Assembly (NCBI GenBank): GCA_965203835.1
Contig: OZ241919.1
Span: 1,364,001-1,428,000, forward strand
Direction: 5' to 3'
Length of the DNA: 64,000 nucleotides
DNA from: CBDCFV01 sp965203835
GTDB lineage: Bacteria > Chloroflexota > Dehalococcoidia > Lucifugimonadales > UBA3495
The notes beneath the pieces are model-generated. The model was given only the letters and a program-made list of their open reading frames with translations. It searched no databases and had not been told where the DNA came from. This document shows positions 9,185-17,871 of the stretch, piece after piece. Position 1 is the stretch's first letter. Every line of letters begins with the position of its first letter. The translations under genes were made by a program, and so were the position numbers.

Positions 9185-10096
9185 ATGCTTTCGCAAACGA
9201 CAGGTGTTGTTTCCCAACCTACCCTGACCAGATGGCTACAGGCAACTATCGGATTTGGTCGAGGACTGGTTGACTTTTCGATACGAAAGCCAATGGGGGC
9301 CGTCGGTGGGGGTATCCTGCTGATCCTGATATTGATCGCAATTTTTGCCCCCTTGATCTCCCCGTATCCCCCAACCGAAGTCCACCCCAAGCTTCTGTTC
9401 GCTCCCCCGGGAAGCGAATTGCTACTGGGAGGAGACTTCGCTGGACGGGACGTGATGAGCCGGCTGTTCTACGGCGGACGGATTTCGTTGTTCGTCGGCA
9501 TCGTCAGCGTTGGCATCGGCATCAGCATAGGCTCCCTGGTGGGTTGTATCAGCGCCTACTACGGAGGAAAGTTCGACCTTGTAATCCAACGGTTCGTAGA
9601 CGCTTTCATAGCCTTTCCGGGGATCATCCTGGGGTTGGCGCTCATGGCTGCGCTGGGTTCGTCGGTGTTCAACATCATCATCGCCCTTTGCGTAGTGCTC
9701 GCTCCCAGCGCCATCCGGACTGTGCGTTCCCAAGCCCTGGCCATCAAGGAATCGGACTACGTGCTCGCGGCCAGGGCGGTTGGCGCCAGCGACATGCGGA
9801 TAATCATCCGGCACGTCACGCCCAACTGCATGGCCCTCTTCATCGTTCTGGCCACTCTGAACTTGGGCTACGCCATCATAGTGGAGGCTTCCCTCAGCTT
9901 CCTGGGCGTGGGCGTGCCCCCGGACGTGCCTACTTGGGGTGGTATGCTGGCCGAGGGCGGCATCACCGACATCCAGAACGCTTACTGGCTGGCGGTGTTC
10001 CCCGGCGTAGCATTGGCCTTGGCGGTGTTCGGCCTCAACATGCTGGGCGACGCCCTGCGGGACGTGCTGGACCCCAGGCTGCGGGGTACCGGCTAG
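9185..10096 (+). CDS. ABC transporter permease, DppC/OppC type
   Basis: 303 aa. N-terminal OppC_N helix (about residues 40-60) with FAPLISPYPP, then LLGGDFAGRDVMSRLFYGG and a BPD_transp_1 domain with coupling loop DYVLAARAVGASDMRI. It has the same length and architecture as the paralogue at 4861-5772. AGGAGTAAGG just before the ATG is a good ribosome binding site. It is the last gene of the second transporter operon; no convincing intrinsic terminator follows, only a palindromic repeat at 10135. Confidence 0.92.
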   Translation: MLSQTTGVVSQPTLTRWLQATIGFGRGLVDFSIRKPMGAVGGGILLILILIAIFAPLISPYPPTEVHPKLLFAPPGSELLLGGDFAGRDVMSRLFYGGRISLFVGIVSVGIGISIGSLVGCISAYYGGKFDLVIQRFVDAFIAFPGIILGLALMAALGSSVFNIIIALCVVLAPSAIRTVRSQALAIKESDYVLAARAVGASDMRIIIRHVTPNCMALFIVLATLNLGYAIIVEASLSFLGVGVPPDVPTWGGMLAEGGITDIQNAYWLAVFPGVALALAVFGLNMLGDALRDVLDPRLRGTG

Positions 10097-10134
10097 AAGC
10101 TGCCGGCCGCGACACACTTCCTGGCGCCCTAATT

Positions 10135-10225
10135 GTCTGAATCAGGATCAACAGGATTAAATGATGTCCAGGATGAATTTACTCCATCCTGAAAATCCTA
10201 AAATCCGGTAAATCCTGATTCAGAC
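10135..10225. repeat. 91-bp palindromic intergenic repeat
   Basis: Terminal 14-bp perfect inverted repeats GTCTGAATCAGGAT (10135-10148) and ATCCTGATTCAGAC (10212-10225) bracket further partly complementary CAGGAT/ATCCTG motifs. The whole element could fold into one long hairpin. Similar TCTGAATCAGGAT palindromes are widespread intergenic repeats in bacteria. It ends 3 bp before the DUF3179 start codon and may form that gene's leader or the end of the ABC transcript. Confidence 0.7.
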
Positions 10226-10228
10226 GAT

Positions 10229-11467
10229 ATGCACCTCCTTACAGCACTCTGCCACCGCTCTACTCTCGCCTTCTTAACTTTGGCTGCCGTCGGCATGATC
10301 GTGACCGCCACGGCCTGCGCCGTGACAAGTCCGGCAAGTCAAGGACAACCTTCTGAACAACAACCGCAGCCAACCGCCACCGCGGCGCCAACTCCGTCAC
10401 CGACCATCCAGGCCACCGCCACGCCCAAGCCGGGCGCGTGGCGCACCAATCTCAACAAGTACGTCGTGGCCCCGGAAGTCGTGGGCCCCGGGCTGCCGCG
10501 GGACTCGATTCCCCCCATCTACGAACCCAAATTCGAGTCGATGAGTGAAGCGGACTCATGGCTGGACGACGAGGACTTGGCCGGCGTTATGACCATAGGC
10601 GGACAGACCAAGGTATATCCGTACCCGATAATGTTCTGGCACGAGGTGATCAACGACAGGATCGGCGATACCCCGGTGGTGGTTACCTATTGTCCCCTAT
10701 GCGACACGGTGATTGCGTTTGACCGCCGGGTTGGGGGCGAAGAGTTGGTATTCGGCGTGTCGGGAAAGTTACGCCACGAAAACTTGATCATGTGGGACCA
10801 CCAGACCGAGTCGTGGTGGCAGCAGCTCACCGGGGAAGCCTTGGTGGGTGACCTGGCAGGAGAGAAGCTTGAGTTTCTCCCTCTCCGGACATTGCCGTGG
10901 GGAGACGTCATCAGGAATACCGACGATGCGCTGGTGCTGTCACGGGAGTCTACACAGAATGAGGACCTGTTGGGCTTTTACGCCATAAAGCCCTGTCCCA
11001 CCGAGTACCCGGACGAGGGACGGCTTTGGACCGGCGGTCCCACCAGCGAGACCCTGGGCAGTCACGCGCGAGTGGTGGGCCTCAGCCAACCCAAAGCGGT
11101 GGCTTACCCTATAACCGAACTGGCCCTCTTGGGCGTAGTGAACGACGTAGTCGGGACTCAGCCGGTGGTCCTCATATACTCCACCGAGCCGTGCGTCGAC
11201 ACATTAGCTGGCTTGGGCGCCGATATAGTGGATGCCGCCGCCATATACATTCCAGTAGCGGACGGACGGGCGCTGTCGTTCTACTTGGAAGGCGACCACA
11301 TCCTGGACCGGGAAACAGGCAGCAAGTGGAGTACAGCGGGATTGGCGGTAAGCGGGCCCCTCGAAGGCAATCAACTGGAGACCCTGCCCCATACGATCTC
11401 TTTTTGGGCTCCCTGGGTTGCGTTCCACCCGGAAACAGAGCTACGGCTGCTGAACAACAACGAGTAG
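10229..11467 (+). CDS. DUF3179 domain-containing lipoprotein
   Basis: 412 aa. A signal peptide of about 29 residues ends at Cys30 (ATAC), followed by a Ser/Pro/Thr/Gln-rich linker to about residue 70. The rest matches DUF3179, including YPYPIMFWHEVIND and the diagnostic TYCPLCDTVIAFDR. The family is secreted or surface anchored and its function is not known; the conserved Cys pair hints at metal or redox chemistry. No clear Shine-Dalgarno precedes the ATG, which sits just after the 91-bp palindrome. It faces the convergent NHL-repeat gene. Confidence 0.85.
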   Translation: MHLLTALCHRSTLAFLTLAAVGMIVTATACAVTSPASQGQPSEQQPQPTATAAPTPSPTIQATATPKPGAWRTNLNKYVVAPEVVGPGLPRDSIPPIYEPKFESMSEADSWLDDEDLAGVMTIGGQTKVYPYPIMFWHEVINDRIGDTPVVVTYCPLCDTVIAFDRRVGGEELVFGVSGKLRHENLIMWDHQTESWWQQLTGEALVGDLAGEKLEFLPLRTLPWGDVIRNTDDALVLSRESTQNEDLLGFYAIKPCPTEYPDEGRLWTGGPTSETLGSHARVVGLSQPKAVAYPITELALLGVVNDVVGTQPVVLIYSTEPCVDTLAGLGADIVDAAAIYIPVADGRALSFYLEGDHILDRETGSKWSTAGLAVSGPLEGNQLETLPHTISFWAPWVAFHPETELRLLNNNE

Positions 11468-11482
11468 GCAGCCCCGGACTCT

Positions 11483-12382
11483 CTACTTCCTGGTGTACTT
11501 GAAGATGGCTTTGCCCCGAGGCTCAGCCACCGCTCCGGTGACTATGAACATGTCGCCGCCGGAGTCAACCCATAGCTGGTGAATCCGCGGAGTGTCCCAC
11601 TTGGCTTGGACCTCGCCGCTTCCGTTACGCACGGTAACCCAGTTGGACCCGGTCTCCTCGTGAGGTCGTTCAGCCACGAAGAACGCACCCTCATTGTCCA
11701 CGAAAAGGTCGGTGGGCAGGCTCACATTGGGCCATTGGGAGACAAAGTCTCCTTCGGGCGAGAATATCTGTATGCGGTTATTCAACCGGTCGCACACGTA
11801 TATGTTGCCGTCGGGCATCACCCAAAGACTGTGGGGCGACCTTATGTCCCCGGGAGCGGTGTCGCCGGGGTTCCCCCAAGAGGAAATGAGGTCGCCGCCG
11901 GCCGAAAACCGGTGGACCCGGCAGTTCTTGTAGCCGTCTGAGACGTACAGATTGCCGGAAGGGGAAGGCGAGACGCGGGTGGGCATGTTGAACGGCGGCC
12001 CGGCCCGCAGCACCACTCCCTCCGGTTCGGTGCACCCGGTGTCCGACGGCTGTCCCCGGTTTCCCATCTCCAGCAGCAACTCGCCGTCCATCGTGAACTT
12101 CATCGCTACGTGGTCCACCCTGTCGGGCACGTACACGATGTCGTCGGCGTCAATGAAAAGGGTATGCGGTTCGGGGATAAGCCCGCTCCCCCAAGAGCTA
12201 AGGTAATTCCCTTCCCGGTCGAACACGATGACCGGCGGGTCCATCTGCTGCTGGCAGATAATCACCCGCTGCTGAGAGTCTACCGCCACGCCTGTGACGT
12301 TGCCGAAAGTCCATCCCTCCGGCAACCGGCCCCAGCCCTCATCCACCTCGTACCGGTAGCGACCCGCGCCTGCTTCAGCCAT
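11483..12382 (-). CDS. NHL-repeat beta-propeller protein
   Basis: 299 aa, without a signal peptide. It consists of NHL-type blades: repeats of the form GVAVDSQQRVII..., FDREGNYLSSWG, LFIDADDIVYVPDR, GNLYVSDGYKNCRVHRF and GNIYVCDRLNNRIQIFSPEG. Six blades would make a propeller like that of peptidyl-alpha-hydroxyglycine lyase, but the enzyme's catalytic set cannot be assigned here. These proteins are abundant in SAR202-type genomes. The substrate or partner is unknown. Confidence 0.8.
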   Translation of the reverse strand: MAEAGAGRYRYEVDEGWGRLPEGWTFGNVTGVAVDSQQRVIICQQQMDPPVIVFDREGNYLSSWGSGLIPEPHTLFIDADDIVYVPDRVDHVAMKFTMDGELLLEMGNRGQPSDTGCTEPEGVVLRAGPPFNMPTRVSPSPSGNLYVSDGYKNCRVHRFSAGGDLISSWGNPGDTAPGDIRSPHSLWVMPDGNIYVCDRLNNRIQIFSPEGDFVSQWPNVSLPTDLFVDNEGAFFVAERPHEETGSNWVTVRNGSGEVQAKWDTPRIHQLWVDSGGDMFIVTGAVAEPRGKAIFKYTRK

Positions 12383-12419
12383 AAGATTTCGCCTCCCTGA
12401 TAGCGTATGGGAACGCCGA

Positions 12420-13769
12420 TTAAAGCCGAATCATCCCAACATCCCCCTCAATGGTGATCTCCGTCCCGAAGGGCTTGGAAACGTCCTGTAGCCATTTAAG
12501 GGTCTGCTGGGCTATCGGCCCTTCGGCCAGTACCGGCCTGCCGCGTTGTGGGATGGGGCGTCCGTAGCCCATGTCGATGGGGTGGAGCACGATTTCCCGC
12601 AGCTCGCCGCCGGCGTAGTTGCAGACCGCCACCACGCTTTGCCAGAACACCGGGTCTGCGGCGAAAGCGCGGGAACCGCCGCCGGAACGAGTGTCGAGGT
12701 AGTCTCCCGGGGTCTGGTCATAGCCCAGGTTGTACATCCGGTACGCCTCATCGGGGACACGAAGGACGCTCTCGTTCTGGAAGATGAAGTTGCCCAAGCT
12801 GTAGAAGATAGGACGGTTCTTGTAAATCTCGATGCCCCGCAGGAAGTGGGGGCCGTGCCCGGCGAACAGCGCGCATCCTTGGTCGATGGTCCAGTGGGCG
12901 AAGTCCACCAGGAAGTCAGGCGGCGACAGACGTGAGCCACCGTGGTACTCGCCGGTCGAGCCGCTCTCGTGGCAGTGGGTGCCGTACATCACCCAATCGG
13001 ACTGCTTCTGGGCGCCGCGTATCCACTTCTCTATTCCGGCCAAGTCCGACTGGTTGGGTGAAGTCTGGACGGAAAAGTCTTCGGAAAGGACGAACTTCTT
13101 CTCCAGGAACTCCACCTCGGAGGAGTGGTCTACGGCCTCTCGGAGGCCCCGGAAGCCGAAATTGCGGGTGACGTCCGCCGCTTCCTGGTAGCCCAACTCC
13201 CGGTTCGCTTTCTGGAGGGCGTCGAACACGTCCCGCTCGACGTGGTGGACCAAGTCATGCCGCAGGGCGTTGACCCCCGGACGGCCCGGAAAGTCGGGGC
13301 GGCCCGGCCCGGCGCGGGAAACTTCGCTGAAAGTGCTGGTCGCCGACAGAACGGCCAACCGGCCCCGCGGCGAATCGAAGTAGGCAGGCGCCCTTGCCTC
13401 GTCGGCGTCCTTGCCGCCGCCCGCGGCGGGAAGGTCAATTTCCCGGCAATGCTGCAACGTGGTCAGGAAGCCGCCCTCGGAAAAGTCGAAAGAGTGGTTG
13501 TTGGCGGCGGTTACCGCATCGATTCCCAGCCACTTCAACTCGTCCAGGTTGCGCGGGTCGGACCTGGTATAGGTGGCGCTGCTCCATTGCCAACTGCTCT
13601 CATAGTCGTGGAAGAGCATTTCCAGGTTCACGACGGATGCATCCGCCTCCCGCAAGATACGGGCGAGTTTGAGGAATGACTCTTCCTGGAAGCGCCGCAT
13701 CCGACGCGTGATCATGGCGTCGCCGCCCACGGCGATGGAAATGTCTCTCTTTTCCGCGTCGTAAATCAT
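12420..13769 (-). CDS. CapA family metallophosphoesterase-like protein
   Basis: 449 aa. The ATG at 13769 has an excellent Shine-Dalgarno (AAGGAGG, 13774-13780); the frame stays open upstream to 14279 but reads into the divergent oxidoreductase gene, so the longer form is rejected. PGA_cap domain motifs are present: VGGDAMITRRM at the N terminus, VVNLE, AANNHSFDF, GTHCHE, and near the C terminus AGHGPHFLRG followed by YSLGNFIF. Family members include the poly-gamma-glutamate synthesis protein CapA, but most are uncharacterised. No signal peptide is evident, which is unusual for CapA proper. No capsule genes are nearby. Confidence 0.85.
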   Translation of the reverse strand: MIYDAEKRDISIAVGGDAMITRRMRRFQEESFLKLARILREADASVVNLEMLFHDYESSWQWSSATYTRSDPRNLDELKWLGIDAVTAANNHSFDFSEGGFLTTLQHCREIDLPAAGGGKDADEARAPAYFDSPRGRLAVLSATSTFSEVSRAGPGRPDFPGRPGVNALRHDLVHHVERDVFDALQKANRELGYQEAADVTRNFGFRGLREAVDHSSEVEFLEKKFVLSEDFSVQTSPNQSDLAGIEKWIRGAQKQSDWVMYGTHCHESGSTGEYHGGSRLSPPDFLVDFAHWTIDQGCALFAGHGPHFLRGIEIYKNRPIFYSLGNFIFQNESVLRVPDEAYRMYNLGYDQTPGDYLDTRSGGGSRAFAADPVFWQSVVAVCNYAGGELREIVLHPIDMGYGRPIPQRGRPVLAEGPIAQQTLKWLQDVSKPFGTEITIEGDVGMIRL

Positions 13770-13955
13770 GTTGCCTCCTTCGTCAGTTGCTTCCTTGACA
13801 ATGACTGCCAAGGGTTCACTCTCTGCGGGGCGATTATACCACCGGCATGGGCCGGGTTGCCGGTCCAGCGGGACTGGGAAGCACAGCGTGGGACTGTTAC
13901 GATGTGCCTGCGAATCTTTGCAGGTGTTAAACACCGGAGCAGGGCAGGTGATTCG

Positions 13956-15132
13956 ATGGCATCTACAGCCGAGGCGGTGATTATAGGCGGTGGTGTTATG
14001 GGGTGCAGCATACTGTACAACCTGGCTTCCAAGGGGCTGCGCGACGCCCTTTTGCTGGAGCGAGACATACTGGGTTCGGGGTCCACCGGGCGGTCGTCCG
14101 GCGCCGTGCGGATGCACTACTCCAACGAAGTCCACGCCCAAATGGCTTGGAAAAGCTTGGACATCTTCCGCAACTTCGGCGAGGTTGTGGGCGGACAGTG
14201 TGGGTTCACGGAGACGGGTTACATGGTTTTCGCCGGAGAGGACAATCTTGATGCCTTTCAAGCCAACGTGGCGATGCAACAGTCAGTGGGAATTGACACC
14301 AAGCTCATCAACCGGGAAGAGGCTAAAGAGATCGCCCCGGCCTTCCATGTGGACGACTGCGCCGGCATCGCCTATGAACCCGGCTCCGGCCATGCCGACC
14401 CGTCGGGCACGGCGATAGCCTACGCCAACAGGGCCAGGGAGTTGGGCGCACGGATACAATTGCAAACTCCCGCTATGGGAGTGGAAGTTTCGCCCGCCGG
14501 GAAGGTAATCGCCGTTACCACAGCCCAGGAACGGATAGAAACTCCCATCGCGATTGTGGCCACCGGGCCGTGGAGCCGCCGCTTCCTGCTGCAACACGGC
14601 GTCGACCTGCCGCTGGAAGCCACCCGCCACGAGGTCATCCTGCTGAAACGGCCGTTGGACAAGATACCCTACCATCCCGGCGGCGCTGACATCGTCAACA
14701 TGGTCTACTTCCGGCCCGAAAGCACCGATTTGACCCTGTTGGGCAACGGCAACACCGAAGAAATCATCGAAGACCCGGAAATTTTTCGCACAACGCCCGG
14801 CGCAGCATTTTATCCAGGATGCGTGGAGCCGTTTCGTTCGCCGGATTCCATTGATGGAAGAAGCCGAGTACAGTTCCGGGTACGCGGGCTTGTACACCAA
14901 CACTCCCGACTCGCATCCGGTAATTGACCGAGTAGAGGGGATCGAGGGTCTGTACATCTGCACTGGGTTCAGCGGCCATGGTTTCAAGCTCTCACCCATC
15001 GTAGGCGTTATCATGGCCGAGTTGGTATTGGACGGACGCGCAACCACCATAGACATTTCTCCGCTGCGTATGTCTCGTTTCCGGGAAGGGCAGTTGAACC
15101 AAGCCAGGTACGCCTACAAGGTGCTGGCGTAA
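13956..15132 (+). pseudogene. FAD-dependent oxidoreductase (DAO/sarcosine oxidase beta-like), broken by a frameshift
   Basis: The start ATG at 13956 leads straight into the FAD-binding Rossmann motif VIIGGGVMGCSILYNLA. The frame is DAO-like up to about 14780, then leaves homology. The C-terminal part continues in the +1 frame from about 14787 to 15132 (GYAGLYTNTPDSHPVIDR, TGFSGHGFKLSP), typical of sarcosine/dimethylglycine oxidase-type proteins. Removing one T from the T5 run at 14782-14786 would restore a single protein of about 391 aa, the normal family length. It may be a genuine mutation or a homopolymer sequencing error. The likely role is oxidative demethylation or deamination of an amine. 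Confidence 0.8.
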
Positions 15133-15165
15133 CGCGGGGTGTCCGGGAAATCCCACCTCCAACCC

Positions 15166-15191
15166 GTCTTTCCCATGCTGGCGGGAATCCA
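15166..15191. repeat. Degenerate REP-like palindrome
   Basis: A diverged copy of the GTCATTCCCGCNNNNGCGGGAATCCA palindrome found several times in the window. Here the right half GGCGGGAATCCA is intact and the left half has mismatches. It lies 34 bp after the oxidoreductase stop codon. Confidence 0.5.
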
Positions 15192-15297
15192 CAATCACCC
15201 GCCTACAGTAATACTACCTGGTCCGGCCCTCAAGCGACTCTCGAAGTGTTAGAATCATCTTGAATCGTCGACGCGCGACCTGAGTAAGGGGAATCAA

Positions 15298-15801
15298 GTG
15301 ACGCTACCATTGCCGCCTCCGGGCGCTTCCGATACTGAGGACTACGCAACCATCAGCCATATGTTCCTGACTCATGCCAAGGAAGAGATGCAGCGCGGCA
15401 ACCGGCTTCAGGCGTCCGAAAAAGTCTGGGGCGCGGCAAACTACGCTCTGAAGGCTGTAGCCGCTCAACGAGGTTGGAGGCACGGCGGCCAAAGGAATAT
15501 ATTTGCCATCGCTAGACAATTAGCGGAGGAAACCGGCAGTCCTTCATTCAGGGACCAGTTATTTCTGGCACGGGCCATCCATTACAACTTTTACGATAAC
15601 GACTTGGATGAAGAAGACGTCAGGGACGGAGTAGATGCTGTAGAGCAGTACGTCGCCGATCTTGATGAGGCGCGCGTCTCCCAGCCACAGTCCTTCACTA
15701 TCAGGACGTTGGAAGACCAGAACCGATTGCAGCGTCTCACAGGGACCACCTTCGCCATCGGCACACACTCCGAAAATGGGTTCGCCCAGACGCCGGAATA
15801 A
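15298..15801 (+). CDS. PaREP1/HEPN-like alpha-helical protein
   Basis: 167 aa, GTG start with AAGGGG six nucleotides upstream. The segment HAKEEMQRGNRLQASEKVWGAANYALKAVA resembles the PaREP1-like helical family, in which a helix pair with an ASEK(A/V)W motif is followed by LKAVA. The remainder, to about residue 125, is predicted helical, and the last 40 residues look disordered. PaREP1 proteins have no established function; a HEPN-like nucleotide- or RNA-binding role is only speculation. It lies alone between the broken oxidoreductase and the hydrolase gene. Confidence 0.6.
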   Translation: MTLPLPPPGASDTEDYATISHMFLTHAKEEMQRGNRLQASEKVWGAANYALKAVAAQRGWRHGGQRNIFAIARQLAEETGSPSFRDQLFLARAIHYNFYDNDLDEEDVRDGVDAVEQYVADLDEARVSQPQSFTIRTLEDQNRLQRLTGTTFAIGTHSENGFAQTPE

Positions 15802-15880
15802 CGTTGCACACCGGAAAGGCTTTGCAGACGGGTCCCGACGAGAGGCTTTTTGATAGAAACCCCAATTGGAGGAAAACACC

Positions 15881-17869
15881 ATGCCTGTTACCAAGATGGA
15901 AATCCTGAACAGGAGCAGCTTCGCCAACGGCGAGTCCTTCGGCGACATGGGCCCTTATGAACAGTTGGACGGGATTGTCCACTTCGCGTTGGACCCCCTC
16001 AACGAACGCAACACAGCCATCACCGACCTGGAGTTGGCGCCCAGGGACTCCAACGGAAAGGTTGTCTTTTCGTCCGAGTTCACCCTGCTCAAGCCTATCG
16101 AGTCAGGCAAGGGCAACCGGCGCCTGTTCTTTGACGTAATCAACCGGGGACGAAAGACTGCCTTTGGCTTCAACGACGTGCCGTCCATCACAGACCACAC
16201 CGCGCCGTTGGAACCGGGCAACGGGTTCCTGATGCGCCAAGGGTACGCGGTGATGTTTTGCGGCTGGCAATCCGACCTGCCCGACACGCCGGGCTTGCTG
16301 GGAATGCAGGGGCAGGAGGCGTTGATCGGGGGCAGACCCATCGAAGGCAAGATGCTCTGCCAGTTCCAAGCCAACGCTCCCACACAGACCTTCCTGCTGT
16401 CGGACCAGAACCACGCCCCTCACCCTGCCCTGGACATAGACGAGGCCGAGGCTACCCTGACGGTGCGCGACCTTCCAAACGATCCTCCAACGCCGATTGA
16501 CCGGGGCGAGTGGTCCTTCATCCGCTTGGAAGAGGGCGAGGCCGGGCCGGACCCGTGCCATGTGTATATGCCCTCCGGTTTCCAGCCGGGCAGGATATAC
16601 CAGTTGGTATATACCACCAAGGGGAGCAGCATTGTAGGCTTGGGATTCGCGGCAGTCAGGGATTCGGTCTCGTTCATCAAGTATGCCGGCGCCGACGCCG
16701 GCAACCCGTTGGCCGACGCAATCGACTACGCTTACGCCGTTGGCCGTTCCCAGAGCGGCCGTTTCCTGCGGCAGATGATTCACGCCGGCCTGAACGAAGA
16801 CGAGGAAGAACGGATGACCTTGGACGGCATCATTCCCCACGTAGCCGGGGCCATGCGGGGCGAGTTCAACCTCCGGTTCGGCCAGCCTTCCAAGGACGTC
16901 TGCTTCATCATTCCCGAGCTGTTCCCGTTCACCGACACCCATCAAGTGGACCCAGTGACTGGCGCGGAAGGCTCCATGCTGGAGCGGTTGGAGGAGCGCG
17001 GCAAAGTCCCCAAGATTATGTTCATCAACACCTCCGCGGAGTATTGGCGTGGCGACGCGGCGCTCATTCACACGGACTTGGTTACCATGCAGGATGCGCC
17101 GCAGTCGCCCAACGTCAGGCGGTACCACTTTGCCGGCTGCCAGCATGGCACAGGCGACTTTCCGCCCATAGAAGTGAGAGCAAACGACGGCGCAAGGGGC
17201 CAGTTGGCATTCAACAGCGTGAACTACAACCCCCTGTTCCGCGCCGCCTTGACCAACTTGGACAAATGGGTGTCCACCGGCGAGGAGCCTCCCCCAAGCA
17301 GACATCCCAACATGACCGACGGCACGGCCATGGACTCCCAAGAGGTGATGGACAAATTCCTGGACTTGCCCGGTGTGCGTGTGACGCCCCAGACCACCAA
17401 GGCCATGCGGCTGGACTACGGCCCGGAACTCTCCTTGGGGAGGACCGTACAGTTGCCCGCGTCGGAGGGCGAGACCTATCCCGCGCTGGTGTCCGACATA
17501 GACGAAAACTTCAACGAGCGAGGCGGAATACGCCTGCCTGACCTGACAGTCCCGGTGGCAACCTACACCGGGTGGAACCTGAGAGACACCACCATCGGCA
17601 ACCCCAACCTGTTCATCGGCATCACCGGCGGGCTGGCCGGTTGGACCCTCCGTTTCCCGGTCACCCCTGCCGAACGGGAAGCGACGGGAGATCCGCGTCT
17701 GTCCATCGAGGAACGGTACGCCAGCCGCGAGAACTACCTGCGGCAAGTGCAGGCTGCGGCGGAGCGTTTGGTCGAAGAAGGATACATGCTGGCCGAGGAC
17801 ATCGAGCGGGCCGTTGACATAGCGGGGAGGAAGTTCGACTACTTTACGACGGGAACCAACGGGAGCTGA
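15881..17869 (+). CDS. Alpha/beta hydrolase domain protein (Abhydrolase_10-like)
   Basis: 662 aa. Start chosen at ATG 15881 because GGAGGA (15868-15873) lies at ideal spacing; a TTG at 15866 would overlap that site. The nucleophile elbow reads YAVGRSQSGRFLRQMI at about residues 289-304, characteristic of the large secreted-type Abhydrolase_10 family. Features seen in that family include DVINRGRK near residue 85 and GCQHGTGDFPP near residue 425. No signal peptide is visible. The substrate is unknown; members act on esters or similar bonds. The next gene starts 2 bp after the stop, so the two are probably translationally coupled. Confidence 0.8.
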   Translation: MPVTKMEILNRSSFANGESFGDMGPYEQLDGIVHFALDPLNERNTAITDLELAPRDSNGKVVFSSEFTLLKPIESGKGNRRLFFDVINRGRKTAFGFNDVPSITDHTAPLEPGNGFLMRQGYAVMFCGWQSDLPDTPGLLGMQGQEALIGGRPIEGKMLCQFQANAPTQTFLLSDQNHAPHPALDIDEAEATLTVRDLPNDPPTPIDRGEWSFIRLEEGEAGPDPCHVYMPSGFQPGRIYQLVYTTKGSSIVGLGFAAVRDSVSFIKYAGADAGNPLADAIDYAYAVGRSQSGRFLRQMIHAGLNEDEEERMTLDGIIPHVAGAMRGEFNLRFGQPSKDVCFIIPELFPFTDTHQVDPVTGAEGSMLERLEERGKVPKIMFINTSAEYWRGDAALIHTDLVTMQDAPQSPNVRRYHFAGCQHGTGDFPPIEVRANDGARGQLAFNSVNYNPLFRAALTNLDKWVSTGEEPPPSRHPNMTDGTAMDSQEVMDKFLDLPGVRVTPQTTKAMRLDYGPELSLGRTVQLPASEGETYPALVSDIDENFNERGGIRLPDLTVPVATYTGWNLRDTTIGNPNLFIGITGGLAGWTLRFPVTPAEREATGDPRLSIEERYASRENYLRQVQAAAERLVEEGYMLAEDIERAVDIAGRKFDYFTTGTNGS

Positions 17870-17871
17870 CA

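Noticed and set aside
12420..14279. Longer CapA-like protein starting at 14279
   Set aside because: The extra 170 residues overlap the divergent oxidoreductase, while ATG 13769 has a strong Shine-Dalgarno.
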